A DNA stretch of 64,000 nucleotides from Bythopirellula polymerisocia (lineage in GTDB: Bacteria > Planctomycetota > Planctomycetia > Pirellulales > Lacipirellulaceae), in NCBI RefSeq assembly GCF_007860015.1, contig NZ_SJPS01000001.1, positions 1,240,001-1,304,000 on the forward strand, written 5' to 3'. Below, piece by piece: positions 55,346 through 62,969 of the stretch. Each line of letters opens with the position of its first letter. Within the stretch, counting starts at the first letter, position 1. The notes beneath the pieces were generated by a model that was given only the letters and a program-made list of their open reading frames with translations, was not told where the DNA came from and did not search any database. The position numbers were made by a program, and so were the translations under genes.

Positions 55346-55652
55346 CCATGCTGGCAAGCTTTCTTGCCAGTGGCCCTGGACCGGTCATCTGTTTTAGTTG
55401 TTCAACGTACTCGTCCGCCTTTTTCATCTGCTGGTCGATTGCCTGTCGGTTGTCCCAATAGTAGGCAAGAGCAGCGTGAACATCCGCTAAGCTGATTGAA
55501 GGATACTGCGCCGTAATCTGGTCGGGACTCTCTCCTCGAATCTCACTAGCAACATAGATATCCCAGACGCGGATCCGTGTCCCCTTGATACATGGCTTGC
55601 CGCCGCATTTTTCAGGCAGGGATTCAATATGTTGCATTGCTACTGGTTCCAT
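55317..55652 (-). CDS. DUF433 antitoxin candidate
   Basis: 111 residues. Contains KCGGKPCIKGTRIRVWDIYV and the helix-turn-helix ESPDQITAQYPSISLADVHA with AALAYYWDN, matching DUF433, a small DNA-binding family linked to DUF5615 PIN-like toxins. It overlaps its partner's start, so the two are translationally coupled. The C-terminal extension (TGPGPLARKLASMDASS) is not typical. Confidence 0.8.
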   Translation of the reverse strand: MEPVAMQHIESLPEKCGGKPCIKGTRIRVWDIYVASEIRGESPDQITAQYPSISLADVHAALAYYWDNRQAIDQQMKKADEYVEQLKQMTGPGPLARKLASMDASSDSLSS

Positions 55653-55798
55653 ATCTTGAGATTACCACAAATAGCTTCTAAAGGCCAAGAGAAAACGACC
55701 CCACTACGACCGATAAGAAAGTATTCTTGCCAACGGACTCAGAGCAAGCGACAATTTGCCTATCTAGTCCACTTGAAGCAGTTTTAGGAAAAGCTCTG

Positions 55799-55996
55799 AT
55801 GATTGTCCGCGAAGCTCGAAACGGACTCGCTGCACTGATTCGCCGTTACCTTAATGAGCAACTCACTGCATTTGAGTTTGACGACGCTTTGGACGAGTTT
55901 CACGAGTCTAGTGACGATGCGGTGCGGTTTGTCGCCGATTCGGTCTGGTATCACTACGATGACTGCGATGATCATCTCGTCGTGCTGAATAAATGA
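55799..55996 (+). CDS. small hypothetical protein
   Basis: 65 residues from ATG 55799 (AGGAAAAG upstream); a TTG at 55727 would give 89. Acidic C-terminus (WYHYDDCDDHLVVLN). The TGA at 55994-55996 overlaps an ATG at 55993 (ATGA), so it was coupled to the next, damaged, gene. Family not recognised; the size and overlap suggest a small cytosolic accessory or immunity-like protein. Confidence 0.4.
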   Translation: MIVREARNGLAALIRRYLNEQLTAFEFDDALDEFHESSDDAVRFVADSVWYHYDDCDDHLVVLNK

Positions 55997-56578
55997 CAAT
56001 GGAACTACTTCCAGCGGCTCTGGTTGTTGCTGGAATCAAACTCCGCGGTATCGTTCACGCGTACTCGACGTTGGAGTTATTCTCAAGTTATTCCCATCGT
56101 TTTGCTCTGTTGTTGTGGGTACACCGCATCCCAGACGGGACTCGGGAAACACCTGCTCATCATTGTCATGCCTCTAGGCATCGGCTCGATCATGCTTTCA
56201 TTTCTCCGTCGTCCTGCAGAGGACTCTAGCCCGTACGCTGCGATCGCTTCCCCCTTCAAGTCCATTCACGATTTACGAGCAGCGTACGAAAACACGGCGT
56301 TTCGAAAGATTCAGTATCCGAGTCAACTCACCAAACGATCCATACGCTCCCCGTTGATGAGTTGGTTCTGGCTAGTTCACAGCTATGAGAGTTGGTCGAT
56401 GTTTGCTCCGCTTCCGCTGCTGATACAATGCTTTCCTGTCACTAGCACCGAAGTATTTTAGATCCGGCGTAGAAATTCTTCTCAGCACACAGCCTCGGAA
56501 CCCGCCATTTGGTAAGATCGATGTCGTTGACCGCAGTGGGTCTAAGTTGATGTTTATCTCCCTCGAACTTCATGCGTG
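55993..56578 (+). pseudogene. probable frameshifted membrane protein
   Basis: A gene starting at the overlapping ATG 55993 (MTMELLPAALVVAGIK) cannot be read to the end in one frame. A membrane-like segment (VIPIVLLCCCGYTASQTG, then LLIIVMPLGIGSIMLSFL) is in a second frame up to 56461, and a third frame continues to YFRSGVEILLSTQPRNPPFG and a TGA at 56576-56578 that overlaps the ATG at 56572. The piecewise continuity and end-to-end overlaps suggest one gene with at least two small indels. Family unknown. Confidence 0.35.
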
Positions 56579-57373
56579 AAACCTCCTTCATGGACATCGC
56601 AAAGTACAATCAGTTTGCTTGGGACCAGCAAGTACGCAAGGGAAATCGCTGGACAGTTCCCGTGTCAGAGGAAACCATCGCGGCTGCACGGGCTAGACTG
56701 TGGCAGGTAGTCCTTACTCCGCAGAAGCCGATGCCGAAATCATGGTTTCCACCCATGGACTGCCTCGAAGTGCTTTGCCTCGCTTCGGGGGGGAGGTCAG
56801 CAGGCGCCCATCCTCTCAGCCGCGGGTGCCCGGGTCACAGTGCTTGATAATTCGCCACTTCAGCTCGAACAAGATCAGCTTGTCGCTCAGAGAGACGGCC
56901 TTTCAATTAAGTCCGTTTTGGGAGATATGCGAGATCTCTCCGTGTTCGAATCGGAGTCATTCGATCTTGTTTTCAATCCTTGTTCCTTATCGTTTGTTCC
57001 TAACGTCCAGTCAGTCTTTGCTGAAGCCTACCGTGTACTGCGATCAGAGGGATTGCTCTTATGCGGATTCGTCAATCCAGCGAGGTTTATTTTCGACGAA
57101 AAGCAATTGGAGGAGGGACGTCTTCATGCGAGGCACCCGTTGCCCTATTCGGACGAAACCCACCTGACAAGCATAGAAAAGAATCAATTAAAATCGGACG
57201 GCGAGCCTTTCACGTTCAGTCACTCTCTCGAAGGCCTGATCACTGGTCAACTCAAGGCCGGATTCGTTCTGCGAGATCTGTTCGAGGACATCTCAGCAGA
57301 AGACCCGGTGTCTGACTTCTTTCCCGCTTACTTTGCAACTCTAGCAATGAAGCCCGGGATGAAAACAAATTGA
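56572..57373 (+). pseudogene. SAM-dependent methyltransferase, frameshifted in a G7 run
   Basis: Two overlapping frames make one class I methyltransferase: YNQFAWDQQVRKGNRWTVPV up to VLCLASGG in the first frame, then QQAPILSAAGARVTVLDNSP, MRDLSVFESESFDLVFNPCS and FVNPARFIFDEK in the second. The break is at seven G at 56787-56793; six G would keep the frame (CLASGGGQQAPILSAAGA, motif I). Either a real one-base insertion, a slippage site, or a sequencing error. ATG 56590 is an alternative start. Substrate unknown. Confidence 0.8.
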
Positions 57374-57482
57374 CCCTCGAAAAACCCACGAGTCATAGTC
57401 GCGGAATTCAGTTTTCCGGCGTGCAGTATGAAATGACAAAGTGCCTATAAAACGGGTATTACTCAGCCTCCGACTTTTCTGC

Positions 57483-57488
57483 TTGACA
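57483..57488 (+). promoter_or_regulatory. candidate -35 element of blaI-like promoter
   Basis: TTGACA sits 4 bases ahead of the palindromic operator. A matching -10 at 17 bases (TCCAAT) is weak, so a sigma-70 promoter is only tentative; the operator would overlap the promoter spacer. Confidence 0.4.
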
Positions 57489-57491
57489 ATC

Positions 57492-57507
57492 GACTACAAG
57501 TGTAGTC
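57492..57507. promoter_or_regulatory. BlaI/MecI-type operator
   Basis: GACTACAAGTGTAGTC is a 7+7 palindrome with a 2-base centre and contains ACTACA..TGTAGT, the core of BlaI/MecI sites (TACA n2 TGTA). It lies 47 bases before the BlaI-like start, so the repressor probably controls its own operon. Confidence 0.8.
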
Positions 57508-57554
57508 CAATGCGAACGGAATAGTGTCGATAAGCCTTTTCCTGAAGTGCTGGC

Positions 57555-57992
57555 GTGGCCAAGCAAGAAGTCTCGACCACTCTCTCCCCTGCCGAGTGGG
57601 AAATCATGAAGGTCCTCTGGGATCAGGGGTCACTGGCGGCCCGCGATGTCTTCGCTGCCCTTCCTCATGAGAATGAATGGGCCTACAAGACGGTCAAGAC
57701 GCTCTTGGCTCGCTTAGTTGCCAAGGGGGCCCTCGACTATGAGCAGATCGGCAATTCGTATCTCTACCATGCGGCAGTCCAACGCGAGACGATGACTCGC
57801 CAAGAGGTGCGGAGCTTGTTTCAGCGGGTTCGAGGAATGACGCTTTCTCCCGTGTTGGCCAAGTTCATTGAGGAAGTGCCACTTTCTGAGCAGGAGATCC
57901 AGCACCTACGCCAACTGCTCGAGGAGAAGCGCAAACAGAATTCTCAGGGCCACAAGATAAGCAAGAAGAAAGGCACGAAGCGAGGCAAGTAG
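57555..57992 (+). CDS. BlaI/MecI/CopY-family repressor
   Basis: 145 residues from GTG 57555. Winged HTH at about 8-75: LSPAEWEIMKVLWDQGSLAA and WAYKTVKTLLARLVAKGALD; dimerisation helices follow (about 95-130). The Lys-rich tail (HKISKKKGTKRGK) is unusual. Next gene, 2 bases on, is an M56 protease of BlaR1 type, so the pair works as repressor plus protease-sensor. A palindromic BlaI-like operator precedes the gene. Confidence 0.9.
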   Translation: MAKQEVSTTLSPAEWEIMKVLWDQGSLAARDVFAALPHENEWAYKTVKTLLARLVAKGALDYEQIGNSYLYHAAVQRETMTRQEVRSLFQRVRGMTLSPVLAKFIEEVPLSEQEIQHLRQLLEEKRKQNSQGHKISKKKGTKRGK

Positions 57993-57994
57993 TC

Positions 57995-59731
57995 ATGAGT
58001 GCGCAACTGCAATGGTTCGTCGAGCAATGGCAATCGTGGATTGGGGCAATCTCGTGGCAAATAGTGATCTGGATCGCTCTCATCTCCGTCGTGGCCTGGC
58101 TAGCGAGAGGGGCTTCACCGCGACTGCGCTATCTGTTGTGGCTCTTGGTTCTGGTGAAGGTCTTTCTCCCACCGAGCTTGGCGTTGCCTTGGGGAGTTGG
58201 CACCTGGGGTATCGATCCCGTCTGGAAACAACTTCAAGAAAGAAACCTTCTCTTGTCGAATCAAGAGGCTGTCGCTCCTCTTGCCACTGCGGATGATGCC
58301 AATCAGCGAGCGAATGATTCTCTCCAGACTTCGATTGTTCAATCTGTGTCTCCGCTGTTTCTCATCTGGCTCGCTGGTTGCTGCGGATTCTGGTTCATGG
58401 CAGTCTGGCAATATACTCGGTTACTGCGTTCAACTCGCGATATGGAACTCTTGGAGGAGGGGCCATTGCGGATTGAACTCGAACGGCTGGCTCTCCAGCT
58501 TGGAGAAAAACGGGTTCCTGAACTGTATCTCTCGAAGACGGCTGCCAGTCCTTACCTATTTGGCATCCTACAACCAAGAATAGTGATCCCCCAACAACTC
58601 ATCGATAGTGTGAGTGCGAGTGATCAGCGGAGCGTTCTGGCTCACGAACTCGTTCATTGGGGCCGGTGCGATCTGTGGATTGGTTTCCTACAGGCGATCG
58701 CTCAAGGTTTGTTGTGGTTCCATCCCTTCATGTGGTGGGCCAATGCCCGCCTGCGGCAGGAACGAGAATGCGCTTGTGATGAGTGCGTACTTCGCACAAC
58801 TGATTGCGACCCGTCGACCTATGGCGAGACACTGCTCAGAGTTCTTTCAGCAGTACGGGGTAAGGCTCTCTTTCAAGGAAATCTAGTAGGCGTATTTGAA
58901 CCTGGGGCAAATATTCAACAACGAATGGAGGAAATAATGAATTACCGACCTGAAAATTCACGAGTAAAACTGTGGTGGTATGCGGCATTGGCAGGTTTGT
59001 CGTTGGTATTCTTGCCGATGGCAAGTATTACGAGCGCAATCAATGTTCCCGCTCAACCGGCCGAACTTCCCGCCTGGGTCGAGGCTTCAAGTCCTAGTAT
59101 TGGCGCGACGGGCGTCGATCCGCAAACTGCCGAGATCAGGATCACCTTCGACCGAGATATGGAGGGAGGCATGAGTTGGACCGGAGATCAGCCGCTATTC
59201 CCTGAAGCTCCCCAGGGAGCCAAAGCACAATGGCGCGACAAACGCACTTGCGTCTTGCCAGTAAAGCTCAAGGCTGGTGAATACTATCGCGTGGGAATCA
59301 ACTCCACGAGCTTTCAGAACTTCCGCAGCGTCGCAGGTGAGCCAGCCCCTTGCACGGCTATCTATTTCACGACGAAGGGTGCCAGTAAATCAGTAGAGAG
59401 CAGAGTGCGAGTGCCGCACATAGCAGAGATGGTTCCCGAGAATGGGGCAACAGATGTCGATCCTGATACCAAGGTACTGCGAGTGACTTTCAATGTTTCC
59501 ATGGGAAAAGGCATGAGCTGGACCGGCGGAGGAGCCAGTTTCCCCGAATCACCTGAGGGGCAAACCGCAAAATGGTCTGCCGACGGCAAAACGTGCCTGC
59601 TGCCCGTAAGCCTCAAACCGAACCACGAGTACCAACTGGGAATCAACAGCCGCTCACACATCAATTTCCAATCCAAGTGGGGCGTGCCTGTGGCGCCGGT
59701 GGTTTATAGTTTTGAAACGATTGGGGAGTGA
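57995..59731 (+). CDS. BlaR1-type M56 metallopeptidase with two Ig-like domains
   Basis: 578 residues. Membrane helices (about 20-38, 44-62, 121-138, 328-350) embed an M56 zinc protease with H217-E218-x-x-H221 (AHELVH) and RQERECACDECVL. After the last helix come two tandem domains of about 100 residues each (VEASSPSIGATGVDPQTAEI and PHIAEMVPENGATDVDPDTK, each with a GMSWTG loop) like Big_5/SbsA Ig-like folds, where BlaR1 and MecR1 carry a penicillin-binding sensor. So the stimulus is probably not a beta-lactam. Expected to inactivate the BlaI-like repressor when activated. Confidence 0.85.
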   Translation: MSAQLQWFVEQWQSWIGAISWQIVIWIALISVVAWLARGASPRLRYLLWLLVLVKVFLPPSLALPWGVGTWGIDPVWKQLQERNLLLSNQEAVAPLATADDANQRANDSLQTSIVQSVSPLFLIWLAGCCGFWFMAVWQYTRLLRSTRDMELLEEGPLRIELERLALQLGEKRVPELYLSKTAASPYLFGILQPRIVIPQQLIDSVSASDQRSVLAHELVHWGRCDLWIGFLQAIAQGLLWFHPFMWWANARLRQERECACDECVLRTTDCDPSTYGETLLRVLSAVRGKALFQGNLVGVFEPGANIQQRMEEIMNYRPENSRVKLWWYAALAGLSLVFLPMASITSAINVPAQPAELPAWVEASSPSIGATGVDPQTAEIRITFDRDMEGGMSWTGDQPLFPEAPQGAKAQWRDKRTCVLPVKLKAGEYYRVGINSTSFQNFRSVAGEPAPCTAIYFTTKGASKSVESRVRVPHIAEMVPENGATDVDPDTKVLRVTFNVSMGKGMSWTGGGASFPESPEGQTAKWSADGKTCLLPVSLKPNHEYQLGINSRSHINFQSKWGVPVAPVVYSFETIGE

Positions 59732-59832
59732 TGCCAAGAAGATCAAAGATTGCAATTTGACGAAAAAGGCGTCGATCCTATGTGTGGCGGACCACTGCTC
59801 TAAAAGCTATAATTGTGAGTTGAGGCTAAACA

Positions 59833-60066
59833 ATGATTGAGCAGATCAATGCAATTTATGAAAATGGTGGCTTTCGGCCTGTTAATCTGACAGAAGTGCC
59901 GTTGTCCGATGGTGCGCTTGTTCGCTTGACCGTAGAGCCTATTCCTCAAGACACTGGCCAAAGTATTTTAGAATTGGCTGCTCAAGTATATGCGGGTCTT
60001 TCTGAGGAGGACGTTTCCGAGGTGGAAAATATTGCTCTCGACCGAACCGGTTTTTTTACTCCGTAA
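59833..60066 (+). CDS. DUF104-type antitoxin
   Basis: 77 residues. IEQINAIYENGGFRPVN with the LTVEPI turn matches DUF104/AF2212-like antitoxins, small beta proteins. Ends 15 bases before a PIN-domain gene, the usual toxin-antitoxin spacing. Confidence 0.85.
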   Translation: MIEQINAIYENGGFRPVNLTEVPLSDGALVRLTVEPIPQDTGQSILELAAQVYAGLSEEDVSEVENIALDRTGFFTP

Positions 60067-60081
60067 TTCGGGTCTCTGTTG

Positions 60082-60489
60082 ATGAACAAAGCAGTTCTCG
60101 ATACCGACACGCTATCGGCCATTATGCGGCAAGACACGAGTGCGGTAGAGAATGTGAGGATTTATCTCACGTTCCACTCTCGGTTGACAATCTCTATCTT
60201 CACTCGGTATGAGATTTTGAGAGGCTTAGCCGCAAAAAACGCTACTTCGCAACATGCTAAGTTCAATGATATGTGCCAGTCTTTGGATATCTTGCCGATG
60301 ACAGATGATGTTATCATTCGTGCGGCTAGCATTTACGGCGAACTCCACAAAAGAGGGCAATTGATCGGTGATGCGGATATTCTGATAGCCGCGACTTGCC
60401 TGGAACAAGGATATGAAATAGTGACGAATAATACGAGTCACTTTGTACGCATAGAAGGATTGACTGTACACAACTGGCTTACCTCTTAA
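60082..60489 (+). CDS. PIN-domain (VapC-like) toxin
   Basis: 135 residues from ATG 60082. PIN active-site acids: D8 in VLDTDTLSAI, E44 in FTRYEILRGL, D98 in IGDADILIAAT and a further Asn/Thr in VTNNTSHF. Predicted Mg-dependent RNase neutralised by the DUF104 protein just upstream. No sign of inactivation. Confidence 0.85.
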   Translation: MNKAVLDTDTLSAIMRQDTSAVENVRIYLTFHSRLTISIFTRYEILRGLAAKNATSQHAKFNDMCQSLDILPMTDDVIIRAASIYGELHKRGQLIGDADILIAATCLEQGYEIVTNNTSHFVRIEGLTVHNWLTS

Positions 60490-60708
60490 AGACTGGTATT
60501 TACCCCGAAATGGTGGACAGAATTCTGCCCTTCGGATCAGTCCTTCGGCAGTTTCAAGCCCGCGAAACCTTCGCTTCCTTCCGGGGTTCCATCTGAAGCG
60601 AGCGAGCGAAGTGGGAATAAAAGGGCGACCTGCAGGATTCCTCCCATTTCCCGCTCGCTACGACTACAATAACGGCAAACCCCGACGACACACTCGCGGA
60701 GCCGCACC

Positions 60709-61362
60709 TTGGCCATCAGTGAAACCACTGCAGCACGCTATACCGCGCAAGATCCTGACGTGCGGCTGATGCTGCGCGTGCAACAGGATGATGCGGATGC
60801 GTTTGAGGAGTTGATGCTGAGGTATCAGGATCGAGTGGTCTCACTGATGACCCATCTGGTGGGGAAACGTGATCTGGCAGAGGATCTCGCCCAGGAGATT
60901 TTTATGCGGGTCTATCGTTCAAGGAAGCGGTATGTGCCGGGATCAAAATTTTCCACTTGGCTTTACACCATTGCCAACAATGTGGCCTCGAACTCACGGC
61001 GAAGCTTGGCGCGCCGACACGAAGTAAACCTCGTGGCGCAGGAATCGGGAGAGTTCACTGGCAACCCACTCGATCAGGCCGCCGTGGCTGCCAGTGGGTT
61101 GATGCCGACCCGTCTTCTGGACAAGGCGGAGTTGAGCCAGGTCGTGCAGCTCGCGGTCGCTGCCCTGAACGACCGGCAACGACTCGCGGTGCTACTGAAC
61201 AAGTTCGAACACCTGGGTTACGAAGAAATCGCCGAGGTGATGGAACTGACCCCCGCCGCAGTGAAGTCTTTGCTTTCACGCGCACGGGCAAATCTTCGCC
61301 AGGTATTGGAGCCATACCTTGAACAAGGAACTAAGGTGAACGCTGGAGAAGCAGATAAATAG
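60709..61362 (+). CDS. ECF-type RNA polymerase sigma factor
   Basis: 217 residues from TTG 60709 (no closer ATG). Region 2 with FEELMLRYQDRVVSLMTHLV, AEDLAQEIFMRVYRSRKRY and FSTWLYTIANNVASNSRRSL; region 4 with LNDRQRLAVLLNKFEHLGYE and MELTPAAVKSLLSRARANLR. Longer linker than usual. The following gene encodes an anti-sigma-like membrane protein, 62 bases on, same strand. Confidence 0.9.
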   Translation: MAISETTAARYTAQDPDVRLMLRVQQDDADAFEELMLRYQDRVVSLMTHLVGKRDLAEDLAQEIFMRVYRSRKRYVPGSKFSTWLYTIANNVASNSRRSLARRHEVNLVAQESGEFTGNPLDQAAVAASGLMPTRLLDKAELSQVVQLAVAALNDRQRLAVLLNKFEHLGYEEIAEVMELTPAAVKSLLSRARANLRQVLEPYLEQGTKVNAGEADK

Positions 61363-61424
61363 CGATGCCCGGTAACTCCAGGAGTTAACGCTTCTGGCTC
61401 GCCAAAGTTTTTTGTAGAGCAATT

Positions 61425-62948
61425 ATGAACAATTCATCCACCAACAACGACCCACAACGTTTGGAGCAGATCGTCGCTTATCTCGACGGTGAGCTTTCAC
61501 CGGTGGACGAAGCGCTTATCCAGCGGCAGCTTGCCGAGGACGAGTCCTTTCGGCGTGAGGTGCAGAGTATGGAGCAGGCTTGGTCGATCCTCGATGCCCT
61601 GCCGGGGGTGACGGTGGACGACAAGTTTTCTCAGACCACGATGCAAATGGTGGTGGGTGCCGCCAAACAAGATTTGACAGCCCAAACTGTCGCCTTGCCA
61701 ATTCAACACCGGAATCAATGGCTAGCAAAGATGCTCTTGTTCGCGGCAACCGCAGCGCTAGGTTGGCTAGTGGTCCAGTTGGTGCGAGAGAACCCGAATC
61801 GCACGTTGCTGGCCAACCTGCCTGAGATTGAGTACATCGATATCTATTCGCAATTTCAGGACGTAGCTTTTTTGCGCGCCCTGCACGTTGAACTGGGCGA
61901 CACGCCGTGGGCGACCGAACTTACTGACGCCGACTTGGCTGACCGAGTGCTGGAATATCATGCAATCGCTACCCCCACCGACCGTGAGCAGTGGCTTACG
62001 GAATTGGAAGTCGAGGAACGTGTTGCCTTGCGGAGTCGGTACAATCATTTTCTGGCGGTTTCGTCTGCTGAACAATCTCACTTGCGAGACCTGCACGCAT
62101 CCATCACGAATGACAATGACAGCGAACAACTCATTGAGACTTTGCTCGCGTATCAGGCGTGGCTCAATACGCTACCAGCCAGCCAACAATTTGAATTGCG
62201 AGAAATGCCAGCTGATGAGCGGGTGCGCGAGATCGTCAATGTCCAACGTCGCGAAGCCGCAAACAATTGGATAGATCTTTCTGCGGAGGAAGTGCAGCAA
62301 CTCCGACGGGTTCTTCTAGAACTGCGCAAGCAATTCATGGACAGCATGTCCTCACAGCAAAGGGACCGATTTGAGGCTGCTGGTGTGGGGGGCAGATGGA
62401 TCGCCATGACGCGCCAGTTTCCTGAGTTGCGCGGGCGGTGGCGGACCTCAGCGGGCGAAGTTCTCTCAGCAGATAAGCTCTCCGAGTTCGAGGCACTCAC
62501 TGTCGATGAACAAGAGAAGCAACTCCTCCACTGGATGCGAGATGTCACGATGCGAGATCCGCGCGAACGAGGCCCCGGCAAGCGGCCACGATTCGACCAA
62601 GTCTCTCAAGAGGAACTCGAGCGCTTTTTTGCCGAGGAACTCGACGCGACGACCCGAGAGCGTCTGCTAGCTCAGCCGCGTGATCGAATGGAGCAGCAAC
62701 TCAAATATCTCTATCTGCGCGGTGAATGGCCAAACTACGGCGAGAATTTTTCCGAACGCGATCGCCTTGGTCCTCCAGGGCGCGAACGCTTGGGGCCAGG
62801 ACCTCCGCGCAGAGGCGAGCCAGGGGGATTCGGTCCACCACGGCGGGGAGGTCCTCCCGAGGATCGGCCTGGATTCGGTCGGCCACCGCGCCGTGAAGGG
62901 GGGCCCAGACCCGATGGCCCGCCCCCTCGCCCCGACGATGATTTCTGA
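61425..62948 (+). CDS. anti-sigma-like membrane protein with Pro/Gly/Arg-rich tail
   Basis: 507 residues. The N-terminal 45 (LEQIVAYLDGELSPVDEALIQ) resembles the zf-HC2/anti-sigma N-domain without Cys ligands; one membrane helix at about 101-120 (MLLFAATAALGWLVVQL); then a long helical exported region rich in Glu, Arg and Gln; the last 60 residues are PPRR/PPGR repeats (GPPRRGGPPEDRPGFGRPP). Follows the ECF sigma gene, so likely its regulator; function of the tail is unknown. Confidence 0.7.
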   Translation: MNNSSTNNDPQRLEQIVAYLDGELSPVDEALIQRQLAEDESFRREVQSMEQAWSILDALPGVTVDDKFSQTTMQMVVGAAKQDLTAQTVALPIQHRNQWLAKMLLFAATAALGWLVVQLVRENPNRTLLANLPEIEYIDIYSQFQDVAFLRALHVELGDTPWATELTDADLADRVLEYHAIATPTDREQWLTELEVEERVALRSRYNHFLAVSSAEQSHLRDLHASITNDNDSEQLIETLLAYQAWLNTLPASQQFELREMPADERVREIVNVQRREAANNWIDLSAEEVQQLRRVLLELRKQFMDSMSSQQRDRFEAAGVGGRWIAMTRQFPELRGRWRTSAGEVLSADKLSEFEALTVDEQEKQLLHWMRDVTMRDPRERGPGKRPRFDQVSQEELERFFAEELDATTRERLLAQPRDRMEQQLKYLYLRGEWPNYGENFSERDRLGPPGRERLGPGPPRRGEPGGFGPPRRGGPPEDRPGFGRPPRREGGPRPDGPPPRPDDDF

Positions 62949-62969
62949 TCGAGCCCTGGTCGCAGGGAT

